From positions 66,904 to 130,903 of the forward strand of contig CAXBIS010000009.1 in the NCBI GenBank assembly GCA_963975885.1: a DNA stretch of 64,000 nt, in the 5' to 3' direction. Below the pieces are notes generated by a model. The model was not told where the DNA came from and did not search any database. It saw only the letters and a program-made list of their open reading frames with translations. This document shows positions 17,637 through 26,535 of this stretch, in pieces (position 1 is the first letter of the stretch; each line of letters starts with the position of its first letter). Source of the DNA: Pseudazoarcus sp963975885. Its GTDB lineage: Bacteria; Pseudomonadota; Gammaproteobacteria; Burkholderiales; Rhodocyclaceae. A program made the position numbers and the translations under genes.

Positions 17637-18023
17637 TCAGCGCCCGTCCATCGTCCATTGCGCACCGCATTTGCGGCAGCGTACCTGCACGCGGACGTGG
17701 CCAAAGTCCTCGCCCACCAGTGTGAGCCGGCCGAATGTCGCGCAATGCGGGCAGATGGCCTGAGCGCTGGCGCGCTGCGCGGCCACCAAGCGCGCGAAGA
17801 AGCGATTGAGCATGGCCACCGTGAGCAGCGCGAACAGCGTGAAGGTCAGCCCACTGAATACCCGCGCAAGAGCGCTGTCTGCCGCGTCGAACATCAGTTC
17901 CAGCGATGCAAAGCACATCACCGCCGCGATCAGCGCGAGTGCCAGCCAGGCGTGGCCGACGAGAAGCTCGCGTTCGTGCCAGCGGATGAAGCCGTGCTTG
18001 CGAATGCCGTCGGCCAGTTTCAT
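17637..18023 (-). CDS. Small membrane protein with C-terminal zinc ribbon
   Basis: 128 residues, not recognised as a named family. Two predicted membrane helices (about 24-42 and 53-72) are followed by a cytoplasmic tail with two cysteine pairs, CPHC at about 91-94 and CRKC at about 115-118, a typical zinc-ribbon spacing. The N-terminus is basic and the C-terminus ends WTMDGR. It stands alone between the hydrolase and a LysR gene, all on the same strand. Function unknown; the real coding nature is supported by amphipathic pattern and GC3 bias. Confidence 0.6.
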   Translation of the reverse strand: MKLADGIRKHGFIRWHERELLVGHAWLALALIAAVMCFASLELMFDAADSALARVFSGLTFTLFALLTVAMLNRFFARLVAAQRASAQAICPHCATFGRLTLVGEDFGHVRVQVRCRKCGAQWTMDGR

Positions 18024-18218
18024 GTTGGCGCCTGTGCCTGCCCGCCGCTGCGTGTTCGCGGGCCGTCAATGAAAGTATAGGCGGGCCACCGCGAGTGTCG
18101 TCTTGAGGGTGTTCGGGCGTGCAATACGCATTCGCCAGCGTAGCGCTTGCGCAGTGGGCATTGCGAATCGCGCCGACGCTGCAAGCATTGGAATTCAGCT
18201 TTCCGTCAGCAGTACGCG

Positions 18219-19112
18219 CTAGCCTGTGGATGCCTCGCCGAGCGCAAGCAACTGGTCGAGGGCGCGGCGTGCGAGCGGCTTGAGCTGGCCGCGCGGGGTC
18301 AGTTCCACGGTGTAGTCGCCGGCGTCGAGTCGGCCGGGATGGGCCGGGCGCAGCAGGCCGGCCTCGACGTAGGCGCGCGCCGCGATGGAGCCGACCAGCA
18401 CCGGCCCTTCGCCCGCCAGACAGGCCTCGAGCGCGCTGACCGGGTCATCGAAGCTCACGGCGTAGCGTGGTTCCACGGCCTCGCCGAAGGCCGCCTCCAT
18501 CCACTGCGGCCAGTTCGCGGAGGTGTGGCGCACCAGCGTTCGCGTGGCGAGTTCGGTCAGCGTGAGGTCGCCGTTGCGTGGCTCGCAGGCGGGTACGTAG
18601 GCGCGTACCGAACCGCGGTGCAGCAGGTGCTGACCGGGGCCGCGGCCATCGCCGATGCCGAAGTCGATGAACAGGTCGGCATCCGGGTTGGGCGCGACGC
18701 CGGGCACGCGGTTTGTGCTCAGTTCGAAGCGCAGGCCGGGTACGCCCAGACGCTCGCGCAGGCGCGGCAGCAGTGGCGTGATCCAGGTCACGCCGATGAC
18801 CGGTGGCACGTCCAGGTGCACGCGCTGCAGGCTCTGCGCGCGCAGCCGGGCGGTGGTGTCGCGGAAGTCGGCGATCAGCCGCGCCAGTTCGGCATGACAG
18901 TCGTGTCCGGTCGCGGTGGGCGCGATGCCGCGACCGCGCCGTTCGACCAGCGCCACGCCGAGCGTGCGCTCGATCTGGCGCAGGCGGTGGCTGATGGCCG
19001 AGGGCGTCACCGACAACTCGTCGGCGGCGGCCGCGACGCTGCCCAGGCGGATCACTGCTTCGACCGCGACCAGTTCCAGCAAGGGGAGATCGCGCAATAA
19101 TGAAGGCTTCAT
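18219..19112 (-). CDS. LysR-type transcriptional regulator
   Basis: 297 residues from the ATG at 19112 with GGAGG about 11 bases upstream. N-terminal HTH (LLELVAVEAVIRLGSVAAAADELSVTPSAISHRLRQIERTLG) in the GcvA-like subgroup and a C-terminal effector domain with a C-terminal Pro/Gly-rich strand. Its start overlaps the start of the divergent LysR gene by 13 bp if both starts are right, so the two promoters are interleaved. Target genes are not evident; the aldehyde dehydrogenase nearby is a candidate. Confidence 0.85.
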   Translation of the reverse strand: MKPSLLRDLPLLELVAVEAVIRLGSVAAAADELSVTPSAISHRLRQIERTLGVALVERRGRGIAPTATGHDCHAELARLIADFRDTTARLRAQSLQRVHLDVPPVIGVTWITPLLPRLRERLGVPGLRFELSTNRVPGVAPNPDADLFIDFGIGDGRGPGQHLLHRGSVRAYVPACEPRNGDLTLTELATRTLVRHTSANWPQWMEAAFGEAVEPRYAVSFDDPVSALEACLAGEGPVLVGSIAARAYVEAGLLRPAHPGRLDAGDYTVELTPRGQLKPLARRALDQLLALGEASTG

Positions 19113-20017
19113 CGGACTCAATCCTCCGTATGACGAATGTACCTCTTCCGCCGCTGCATGCGCTGGTCGCGTTCGAAGCCCTGGTGCGCCACGGTGCGGT
19201 CGCCCCGGCACTGGCTGAACTGGGCGTGACGCGGGCGGCGCTGACCGGCTCGCTCGCCCAGCTCGAGGATCGCACCGGCCTGCGCCTGCTGGTGAGTCAC
19301 ACGCCGGGTGTGGAGCTGACTGCCGAGGGCGCGGCCTACTACCAGGCCGTGTCGGTGTTCGCGCGTGGCGCGGCCGACGCGCTGCACGCGCTCGGCTGCG
19401 GGCGCGAAACCGAGATCCGACTGGCGGCCAGCCCCGGCGTGTCGCGGCTTTGGCTCGCGCCGCGCCTTGCACGCCTGCGCGAGGCCTGTCCGGGCGTGGG
19501 CTTCACGGTCAGCGTCAGCGAGGCGCTGTCGGACCTGTCGCGCAATCAGTGCGACATCGCGATCCGCTACTGCCGACCCGACGACTACGACAATGAGGCG
19601 CGCGTGCTGTGGCACGAGGAACTGGCGGTGATCGCGCGCGGCGCCGACGCCACGGCGCTGACGCTGGCTTCGCCGGCGGAGCTGCTCACCGCCCACGCCC
19701 TGCTCGAACATCCCGCCTTCTCCTGGCAGCGTCTGGCCGAGTGGGCCGGCGTGAGCGCGCGCATGCGCGCGCCCGATCTCGTGTGCCACGACATGTACGC
19801 GGTGTTGATGGCCTGCGCGCGCGGCGAGGGACTGGCGCTGCTGCCGCAGCGCCTCACCGCCGGCCTGCGTCGTCGTCTCGGGTTGGTCGTTGCGCATCCG
19901 CTGCGCGTGCCGGCCAAGAGCTACGTCTTGCTGCGCTCGGCGGCCGGGCGCGAACGAGGCGTCGTGCAGGCCTGTGCCGAGGTACTCGCCGCGATGGCCG
20001 AGATGCCGGAGGGCTGA
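19100..20017 (+). CDS. LysR-type transcriptional regulator, GcvA-like
   Basis: 305 residues from the ATG at 19100, which has AAGGGGAGA about 11 bases upstream; the ATG at 19130 would give 295 residues starting MTNVPLPPLHALVAF, closer to the family, but lacks a ribosome site. HTH: LHALVAFEALVRHGAVAPALAELGVTRAALTGSLAQLE (about 17-55), with an unusual TRAALTGSL recognition helix in place of the common TPSAVSRQI. Effector domain continues to the end. Divergent from another LysR and convergent with the aldehyde dehydrogenase gene (8 bp gap). Confidence 0.83.
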   Translation: MKASSDSILRMTNVPLPPLHALVAFEALVRHGAVAPALAELGVTRAALTGSLAQLEDRTGLRLLVSHTPGVELTAEGAAYYQAVSVFARGAADALHALGCGRETEIRLAASPGVSRLWLAPRLARLREACPGVGFTVSVSEALSDLSRNQCDIAIRYCRPDDYDNEARVLWHEELAVIARGADATALTLASPAELLTAHALLEHPAFSWQRLAEWAGVSARMRAPDLVCHDMYAVLMACARGEGLALLPQRLTAGLRRRLGLVVAHPLRVPAKSYVLLRSAAGRERGVVQACAEVLAAMAEMPEG

Positions 20018-20025
20018 ATCTCCGC

Positions 20026-21468
20026 TCACGCCGGCGCGTCGCGCTGCGGCAACTGGAAACTGCGCGTTTCCAGCAATTCCTCGATACCCGCCCGCCCCAG
20101 TTCCCGGCCGGTGCCTGAGTGCTTCATGCCGCCCATCGGCGCGGCCGGGTTGAATGCCCCGCCGTTGATGTCCACCTGTCCTACGCGCAGGCGCCGGCCG
20201 AAGGTCATTGCGTGCGCATCGTCGCCGGCCCACACGGCCGCAGCCAGGCCGAAGGGGGTGGCCTCGGCGATGGCCGCGGCGGCGTCCTCGTCGCCATCCG
20301 GGTAGGTCAGGATCGCCAGCACCGGCCCGAACACCTCGTGCTGCGCTACTTCCGCGTGCGGCGCGACGCGGCCGAGCACGGTCGGCGCCACATAGTTGCG
20401 GCCCAGCCCCGCGGGGGGGTCGATGCCGCCGCACAGCAATTCGGCGCCATCGGTGATTGCGCCGGCAATGAAGGCCCGCACGCGCTCGGCCTGCGCCGCG
20501 CTGACCAGCGGCCCGAGTTTGCTCGCTTCGTGCATCGGGTCGCCCAGGGTCAGCGACGCGCAGACTTCGACCACCATTCGTGCTGCTTCGTCGTGGCGCG
20601 ATGCGGGAATCAGCAGCCGGGTGAGCGCATTGCAGGTCTGCCCCGAGTTGAGCATGCAGCGATTGACCGTGGTGCGTACGGCGGAGGCAAGGTCGGCACC
20701 ATCGAGCACGATCGAGGGCGACTTGCCGCCCAGCTCGAGTGCGACATGTTTGAAGGTGCGCGCCGCGCTCTCGGCCACGCGCCGGCCGGTCTCGGTCGAG
20801 CCGGTGAAGGAGATCACGTCGACGTCCGGGTGCGCCACCAGCGATGCGCCGGCGCTGCGTCCGTGGCCACTTACCAGGTTGAACACACCGGGCGGCACGC
20901 CCGCCTCGTGGATGATTTCGGCGAGGATGAAGGCGTTCAGCGGTGCCAGCTCGGACGGCTTGAGCACCACGGTGCAGCCGGCCGCCAGGGCCGGTGCGAC
21001 CTTGGCGGCGATCTGGTGCAGCGGATAGTTCCACGGCGTGATGCAGCCGACCACGCCGCGTCCGGTGCGCGTCACCCGCGAATGACCGATACGTTCCTCG
21101 AAAATGATGCCGTCGAGCGCGGCGGCGGTGGTGTCGAACACCTCGGCCGGCAGCGGCGCCTGGATGCGCCGCGTCATGCGGATCGGCATCCCCATCTCGG
21201 CGGTGACGGTGCGCGCGATCTCCTCGGCACGATCGCGCAGGCCGGCGGCGATGCGGCGCAGCGTGTCGGCACGTTGCGCCGGCGCCGTGTCGCTCCAGTA
21301 CGGACAGACCGTGCGTGCGGCGCGCACGGCCGCGTCCACGTCGACGCGGTGGGCGGCCGGCACGCGGCCGACGCATACGTCGTCGGCCGGATTGCGCACC
21401 TCGATGTGATCACGTGAAGACGGTGTGCGCCATGCGCCGTCGATATACAGTTCGCTGCGTTCGTGCAT
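20026..21468 (-). CDS. NAD(P)-dependent aldehyde dehydrogenase
   Basis: 480 residues, full-length ALDH superfamily enzyme. Asn147 (TPWNYPL), general base Glu245 (ALELGGKSP) and nucleophile Cys279 (NSGQTCNALTRL) are all present. Oxidises an aldehyde to a carboxylic acid in the cytoplasm; subgroup resembles enzymes annotated as betaine-, benzaldehyde- or succinate-semialdehyde dehydrogenases, which cannot be distinguished by eye. It is monocistronic, divergent from a LysE-type exporter gene with about 160 bp between them. Confidence 0.9.
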   Translation of the reverse strand: MHERSELYIDGAWRTPSSRDHIEVRNPADDVCVGRVPAAHRVDVDAAVRAARTVCPYWSDTAPAQRADTLRRIAAGLRDRAEEIARTVTAEMGMPIRMTRRIQAPLPAEVFDTTAAALDGIIFEERIGHSRVTRTGRGVVGCITPWNYPLHQIAAKVAPALAAGCTVVLKPSELAPLNAFILAEIIHEAGVPPGVFNLVSGHGRSAGASLVAHPDVDVISFTGSTETGRRVAESAARTFKHVALELGGKSPSIVLDGADLASAVRTTVNRCMLNSGQTCNALTRLLIPASRHDEAARMVVEVCASLTLGDPMHEASKLGPLVSAAQAERVRAFIAGAITDGAELLCGGIDPPAGLGRNYVAPTVLGRVAPHAEVAQHEVFGPVLAILTYPDGDEDAAAAIAEATPFGLAAAVWAGDDAHAMTFGRRLRVGQVDINGGAFNPAAPMGGMKHSGTGRELGRAGIEELLETRSFQLPQRDAPA

Positions 21469-21629
21469 GCTCTCCTCCTCGCCGGTCCCAGCGCCGGCTG
21501 CCGGACGATGCTGCGCGGATTGCAGCGATGCGGCCTGAATCGTGGCGCGCTCGATGCCACCGGAATTCAGTCATTGACCGCATACGGGCGGCACACTGCA
21601 GGCTGGCCTCTGCATGCCCGCGTCTGCCC

Positions 21630-22247
21630 ATGACCGTCGCTTCTTTCGTGGCGCTGTTCGCCACCCTCGCACTGCTCGCCGCCGTGCCTTCGCTGAGCGT
21701 GCTCACCGTGGTCTCACGAGCACTCGCGCTGGGGCCGCGCCACGGTGCGCTGGCCGCGGCGGGCATCGTCGCGGGCGACGTGTTCTACATCGTGCTTGCG
21801 CTGTTCGGCGGCGCCGCCGTGTTCGCGCTCGGCGGCCTGTGGTCGGAAGCGCTGCGCGTGCTCGGAGCGATCCTGCTGGCGGTGCTCGCGTGGCGGCAGT
21901 GGCAGGCGGTCGGACACGGCGTTGGTCGGCCGGCATCGGTCGGGGCGCGCGTGTCGAGCTTCGTCGCGGGGCTGGTCGTGACGCTGGCCGACGCCAAGGC
22001 AGTGCTGTTCTATCTGGTGCTGTTGCCGGCCTTCGTCGATGTCGGCGCGCTTGCTGCGACCGATGCGCTGTGCGTCGTCGCGGTCGCGGTGCTGGCGGTG
22101 GGGGGTGTCAAGTGCGTCTACGCGCTGGCGGCGGCGCGGGCCGCGGCATGGATCGACGCGGGCCGTGCGCGTTGGCCGGGGCGGGCGGCGGCATGCGCGC
22201 TCGGCGGCGCGGCGCTGTTCCTGCTGGCGGGACTGATGCCGACCTGA
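21630..22247 (+). CDS. LysE family transporter
   Basis: 205 residues from the ATG at 21630; earlier in-frame codons do not fit the family. Six hydrophobic segments with the RhtB/LysE pattern: after helix 1 the segment ALALGPRHGALAAAGIVAGDVFYIVLALFG, then ADAKAVLFYLVLLPAFV near residue 115. Proteins of this kind export amino acids or small metabolites. Divergent from the aldehyde dehydrogenase, 116 bp before the crotonase gene on the same strand. Confidence 0.83.
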   Translation: MTVASFVALFATLALLAAVPSLSVLTVVSRALALGPRHGALAAAGIVAGDVFYIVLALFGGAAVFALGGLWSEALRVLGAILLAVLAWRQWQAVGHGVGRPASVGARVSSFVAGLVVTLADAKAVLFYLVLLPAFVDVGALAATDALCVVAVAVLAVGGVKCVYALAAARAAAWIDAGRARWPGRAAACALGGAALFLLAGLMPT

Positions 22248-22363
22248 TGCGGCCGGTGAAAGCTGCTGCCGCGTCGCATAGCGCGTTTCAGCGCCCGGTG
22301 CCTTGCGCTGCCTAGCATGCATGCACGGACCCGCTTCCGGGCCGATCACGAAGGAGACCTGCG

Positions 22364-23137
22364 ATGAGCCACACTTCCCCCGTCCTGTGCGAGACCAATG
22401 CGCGTGGCATCGCGCTGGTGACGCTCAATCGCCCCGCCGTGCGCAACGCGCTCGATCCGTACACGCTCGAGCGCCTGTGCGCCGTGCTCGCCGCGCTGCG
22501 CGAGGACGACGCGGTGCGCGCCGTGGTGCTGACCGGAACGGGCGAGGTCGCGTTCTCGGCCGGCGCCGACATCCGCCATCTCAATGCTGCCTCGCCGCTC
22601 GAGGTGCGTGCCTTCGCGCTGCAGGCGGTCGAAGTGACGACGTGCATCGAGACGCTCGGCAAGCCGGTGGTGGCCGCGCTCAACGGCGACACGCTGGGTG
22701 GCGGGCTGGAAATCGCCGAAGCGTGCACCTTCCGCGTTGCAGTCGAGGGCGCGCGCCTGGGTCATCCCGAGGTGCGCATCGGCGCGGTTGCCGGCTTCGG
22801 CGGCACGACGCGTCTGGCGCGCCTGATCGGCAAGGGACGCGCCACCGAACTGCTGCTGACTGGGCGCACGATCGATGCGGCCGAGGCCTGTGCGATCGGT
22901 CTGGTACATCGTGCCGTGCCGCGCGTGCGTCTGATGGACGAGGTGATGAACCTGCTCGACGAGGTATTGGCGCACTCGCCCGACGCGGTGCGCCTGAGCT
23001 GGGACGCGCTACATCGCGGGCTGGACCTGTCGGTGGCCGAATCGGCCGCACTCGGCGCGGATGCCTTCGCACTGGTCGCCGCCACGCCGGCCTTCCGTCA
23101 GGGCACGCGACGCTTTCTCGATCGCAGCGCCGCGTGA
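22364..23137 (+). CDS. Enoyl-CoA hydratase/isomerase (crotonase) family protein
   Basis: 257 residues, start with AAGGAGACC. Crotonase fold with oxyanion-hole segments AFSAGADIRHL (63-73) and NGDTLGGGLE; both glutamates of true hydratases are present, Glu116 (GGGLE) and Glu136 (HPEVRIGA), so syn-hydration of an enoyl-CoA is feasible. No acyl-CoA dehydrogenase or thiolase is adjacent, and the physiological substrate is open. The stop is 2 bp from the stop of the convergent LysR gene. Confidence 0.87.
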   Translation: MSHTSPVLCETNARGIALVTLNRPAVRNALDPYTLERLCAVLAALREDDAVRAVVLTGTGEVAFSAGADIRHLNAASPLEVRAFALQAVEVTTCIETLGKPVVAALNGDTLGGGLEIAEACTFRVAVEGARLGHPEVRIGAVAGFGGTTRLARLIGKGRATELLLTGRTIDAAEACAIGLVHRAVPRVRLMDEVMNLLDEVLAHSPDAVRLSWDALHRGLDLSVAESAALGADAFALVAATPAFRQGTRRFLDRSAA

Positions 23138-23139
23138 GC

Positions 23140-24015
23140 TCAGGCGTCCGGTGCGTTGCCGAGCAGCGCGAGCAGACCGTGCAGCGCGAGCGACGGCTCG
23201 CCCGGGTGCCAGAGCAGATGCGTGCGATTACGGGCGATATCGGGCGGCAGCGGATGCTCGCGGATTTGTGCGGCTGCGTCCAGCGAGGCCAGCACCGAGC
23301 GCGGCACGATCGCCACGCCGCTGCCGGCTGCGACGCAGGCGACGATGGCCGGATACGACGCGAATTCGAGTACGCGCTCGGGCAGGACGTTGTCGCGGCC
23401 CAGCCAGTCTTCGAGACGGCGGCGGTACGAGCACCCCTGGGCGAAGGCGATCAGCGTCGTGCGGCCGAGTTCGGTTGCGCGTGCGATGGGTGGGCCCGAT
23501 CGCGGGCCGATCAGGATCAGTTCCTCGTCGAATACCGGGCGCGCGTGCATGCCCGGCGCCGTGAACGGTTCGGACACGAAGGCCGCCTCGATGTCGTGGC
23601 GTGCGAGCCGCGTGAGAAGCGCGCCGGTGGTGCCGGTCACCAGTTCTACGCGCGCCTGCGGATAGTCGTGGTTGAAGCGCGCCAGCAGCGGAGGCAGGCG
23701 CGCGCCGGCCGTGCTCTCCAGCGCACCGAGGCGGAAACTGCCCAGCGGCCGGCCCGAGCGCACGGCGGCTTCGGCCTCGTCAGCCAGTCTCAGCAGGCGC
23801 TCGGCGTAGCCCAGCAGCACGCTGCCTTCGGCGGTCGCGACGAGGCCGCGACCGCGACGGGCGAACAGCGCGACGCCGAGCCGCTCTTCGAGTTGCTTGA
23901 TGCGCGTGGTGACGTTGGACGGCACGCGATGCAGCTCCTCGGCCGCACGTGCGATGCCCCCGTGAACGATGACGGCGCGCAGAATTTCCAGCTCGTCGAG
24001 ACCTATGTTTCTCAT
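23140..24015 (-). CDS. LysR-type regulator of the divergent MFS transporter gene
   Basis: 291 residues. N-terminal HTH LEILRAVIVHGGIARAAEELHRVPSNVTTRIKQLEERLG and effector-binding domain. This arrangement, a LysR gene divergent from a YbfB/YjiJ-type MFS gene, is common, and the 57-bp gap contains a good T-N11-A box (24042-24060). Likely controls the transporter and the carboxymuconolactone decarboxylase-like protein translationally coupled to it, and itself. Ligand unknown. Confidence 0.87.
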   Translation of the reverse strand: MRNIGLDELEILRAVIVHGGIARAAEELHRVPSNVTTRIKQLEERLGVALFARRGRGLVATAEGSVLLGYAERLLRLADEAEAAVRSGRPLGSFRLGALESTAGARLPPLLARFNHDYPQARVELVTGTTGALLTRLARHDIEAAFVSEPFTAPGMHARPVFDEELILIGPRSGPPIARATELGRTTLIAFAQGCSYRRRLEDWLGRDNVLPERVLEFASYPAIVACVAAGSGVAIVPRSVLASLDAAAQIREHPLPPDIARNRTHLLWHPGEPSLALHGLLALLGNAPDA

Positions 24016-24041
24016 TGTGGAAAGAAGTGTTCTGAATAATT

Positions 24042-24060
24042 CAATGGATAAGAACTATTG
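24042..24060. promoter_or_regulatory. LysR box CAAT-N11-ATTG
   Basis: The 57 bp between the divergent LysR and MFS genes contain CAAT (24042-24045), 11 bp, ATTG (24057-24060), the classic T-N11-A dyad. It ends 12 bp before the MFS start codon, so a leaderless or very short-leader transcript, or repression, is implied for that gene. A second dyad GTTCT-N17-AGAAC overlaps it. Confidence 0.6.
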
Positions 24061-24072
24061 TAGGCGATCACA

Positions 24073-25269
24073 ATGCACACCATGAAACCGGATCCGGGAC
24101 ACCAGGCCGTGGCGGCCGCGCTGGCGGGACTGGCGGCGCTGGTCGTCGCAATGGGCATTGGTCGCTTTGCGTTTACGCCGCTGCTGCCATTGATGCAGGT
24201 CGAATCCGGCCTGAGTCTGGCCGATGGGGGCTGGCTGGCCGGGGCCAACTACCTGGGCTATCTGGTCGGCGCGCTGGCCGCTACGCGTATCCGTGCCGCG
24301 CCGGCCGGCATGCTGGCGAGCGGATTGGTGGCGGTGGTGTTGACGACCGCGGCGATGGCGCCGACTCAGGGCTTCGCGGTGTGGATGACGGTGCGCTTCG
24401 CCGCTGGCGTTGCGAGCGCCTGGGCGCTGGTCGGCGCGGCCTCGCTGTGCCTGGGGCGACTGCGCGAGGCCGGCCGGCCGCGTCTGGCCGGCGTGATGTT
24501 TTCCGGTGTCGGCCTGGGCATCGTGCTGGCGGGGCTGGCCTGTCAGGCGGTGGTGTTCGCCGGCGGTGGTGCCGTGGCCGGCTGGTGGGTGCTGGCGGTG
24601 CTTGCTGCGGTGCTGGCCGTGCCGGCAGTGCGCGGGCTCTCGCGTGGGTCCGGCTCACCCGCGGCGCAGGGTGCGAGACCCGCCGCGCAAGACTTCGACC
24701 CGCGCGATGCGCGACGGCTGGTGTGGAGCTACGGTCTGCTCGGATTCGGCTACATCCTGCCGGCGACCTTTCTGCCGGCACAGGCGCGCGTGCTGGTCAG
24801 CGACCCGGCGGTGTTCGGCTGGGTGTGGCCGGTGTTCGGCGCGGCGGCCGCGGCGTCGATGTGGATCGCGGTCGGGCCGCGCCGCGGCGGCGTGTCGCGG
24901 CGCATGCGCTGGGCCGTGTCGCAGGCGGTGATGGCGGTCGGGGTGGCGCTGCCGGTGGTGCACGATTCGCTCGCCGCGCTGGTCGTATCGGCGCTGTGCG
25001 TGGGCGGGACTTTTCTTGTCGTGACCATGCTCGCGCTGCAGGAAGGCGCGGCCGTCGGTGGCGAGCGGGCACAGGGGCTGATCGCGGCGATGACCGCAGC
25101 ATTCGCGAGCGGGCAATTGCTCGGTCCGCTGGTCGCGGCCGGACTGGAACTGGGCGGGCAGGGCATGGCGCCCGCCCTGATGCTGGCCTCGGCGGCGCTC
25201 GCCGTCGGGGCCGTGTTGCCGGTGATGGGCCGGCGCGAAACGATGCATGCAACGGAGGAATCACGATGA
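24073..25269 (+). CDS. MFS transporter, YbfB/YjiJ family
   Basis: 398 residues with twelve hydrophobic segments. The first helix ends in GIGRFAFTPLLPLMQ, the signature of the YbfB/YjiJ branch of the major facilitator superfamily; GGWLAGANYLGYLVGALAA follows. Substrate of the branch is unknown. The stop overlaps the next start (ATGA). The short distance to the divergent LysR gene suggests specific control by that regulator. Confidence 0.87.
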   Translation: MHTMKPDPGHQAVAAALAGLAALVVAMGIGRFAFTPLLPLMQVESGLSLADGGWLAGANYLGYLVGALAATRIRAAPAGMLASGLVAVVLTTAAMAPTQGFAVWMTVRFAAGVASAWALVGAASLCLGRLREAGRPRLAGVMFSGVGLGIVLAGLACQAVVFAGGGAVAGWWVLAVLAAVLAVPAVRGLSRGSGSPAAQGARPAAQDFDPRDARRLVWSYGLLGFGYILPATFLPAQARVLVSDPAVFGWVWPVFGAAAAASMWIAVGPRRGGVSRRMRWAVSQAVMAVGVALPVVHDSLAALVVSALCVGGTFLVVTMLALQEGAAVGGERAQGLIAAMTAAFASGQLLGPLVAAGLELGGQGMAPALMLASAALAVGAVLPVMGRRETMHATEESR

Positions 25270-25865
25270 CGAAGATTGCCCAGGGTTTCGGCCGCGACAC
25301 CGCGGAGCGGCTGCCGCTGCCGCCGATGGACTCGCTCGACGCGGCGCAGCGCGCCGCCGCGCAGGCGCTCATCGACGGCCCGCGCAAGGGAGTCAAGGGA
25401 CCGTTCATCCCGTTGCTGCGCAGCCCGGCCCTGCTCGACGCGTTGTCGCGGGCCGGGGAGACGCTGCGCTTTGCATCGGTGCTGCCCCGGCGCGTGACCG
25501 AATTCGTGACGCTCATCGTCGCGCGCCATACCTCCAACCAGTTCGAGTGGGCGATTCACCATCCGCTGGCGCTGGAGGCCGGCAGCGCGCGCGAGTCGCT
25601 CGACGACCTTGCCGCAGGGCGCTGGCCGTGTGCCATGTCGGCCGATGAGTCGGCCGCCTGGGACTTTGCACGTGAGGTGCTCGACCACCACGGCGTGTCG
25701 GATGCGACCTACGCCAACGCCCTTGATCGCTGGGACGAGCAGGGTGTGGTCGAACTGGTTGCCCTGATCGGCTATTTCGCGTGCGTGTGCTGGATCATGA
25801 ACGTGGCGCGAACGCCGGCTCCGAGTCAGCCCGAAGGGGGGGCGTTGCGACCGCTTCCGGCTTGA
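25266..25865 (+). CDS. Carboxymuconolactone decarboxylase family protein without the CxxC pair
   Basis: 199 residues from the ATG at 25266, overlapping the MFS stop. AhpD-like/CMD fold: GPRKGVKGPFIPLLRSPALLD, LPRRVTEFVTLIVARHTSNQFEWAIHHPLALEAG. The AhpD redox CxxC and proton-relay histidine are not present (the corresponding segment reads NQFEWAIHH), so it is probably not a peroxidase partner; similar proteins are often linked to small-molecule catabolism. Tight coupling to the MFS gene suggests it acts on the transported compound. The last residues are unusually proline/glycine rich and poorly conserved in appearance. Confidence 0.78.
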   Translation: MTKIAQGFGRDTAERLPLPPMDSLDAAQRAAAQALIDGPRKGVKGPFIPLLRSPALLDALSRAGETLRFASVLPRRVTEFVTLIVARHTSNQFEWAIHHPLALEAGSARESLDDLAAGRWPCAMSADESAAWDFAREVLDHHGVSDATYANALDRWDEQGVVELVALIGYFACVCWIMNVARTPAPSQPEGGALRPLPA

Positions 25866-25875
25866 TCGTCGCGCA

Positions 25876-26487
25876 TCAGGTGGGGGCGCAAAGTTCCCAT
25901 ACGCCGGCCGGTGGCGTGTTGGCCCATACCGACATCCGTCGGTGCCAGCGCAAGCCGGGGGGGGGGCGAAACGGCGCGCGTGGCTGGTAGGTGAACTGCA
26001 CGAGACGGCGTTGAGGGTCGGCGAGCAGGAAGCGGCAAATGCTGGCGATCGTCTCGCTGCGCACCGGGCGCGGCAGCGAGCGGAAGGGCAGGCTGGACAC
26101 AAGCACAACGACGCCCTCCGGCTCGCCGAGCGCGTCGATGACCTGATCGGCCGGAGCGAGGCGAACGTCGACTTCGGGAAAGCGCCGTTGCAGCATCTGC
26201 GCCAGATCCGGCTGCAGTTCCACCGCGATCAGCGGTACTCCGGGCATTTGCTCGAGCAACGCGCGCGTGACCGGACCGGTGCCGGCGCCGAGCTCGACGA
26301 TCAGGTCGGCACCGATCGCGGTTCGCGCCATGGCGGTGGCCAGTGCGCGCGAAGACGGCAGGACGGCGCCTGTCGAGGCCGGCGCGCGCAACATCGAGAG
26401 CAGCAACTGGACGGGCATTCGCGTGGACGGGCCGGGAAGACCGGGACGCCGGAGGTGACATACGAGATTCGCAGCATACCCGTTCAA
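25876..26487 (-). CDS. SAM-dependent methyltransferase, phospholipid N-methyltransferase-like
   Basis: 203 residues. Class I Rossmann methyltransferase: motif I VELGAGTGPVTRALLE (about 64-79), acidic end of strand 2 in AVELQPD, and a motif IV region VVSSLPFRSLP. The latter resembles the SGLPxxSLP segment of bacterial phospholipid N-methyltransferases (PmtA) and of related rRNA-type enzymes, so methylation of phosphatidylethanolamine is one possibility. It lies downstream of the envelope operon on the same strand (48 bp gap), compatible with a membrane-lipid role. The start is uncertain. Confidence 0.65.
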   Translation of the reverse strand: MNGYAANLVCHLRRPGLPGPSTRMPVQLLLSMLRAPASTGAVLPSSRALATAMARTAIGADLIVELGAGTGPVTRALLEQMPGVPLIAVELQPDLAQMLQRRFPEVDVRLAPADQVIDALGEPEGVVVLVSSLPFRSLPRPVRSETIASICRFLLADPQRRLVQFTYQPRAPFRPPPGLRWHRRMSVWANTPPAGVWELCAPT

Positions 26488-26535
26488 GGCCGGTCGGTGC
26501 CAACGGAACCACGGTGATGTGTCGATACTGGCGCT

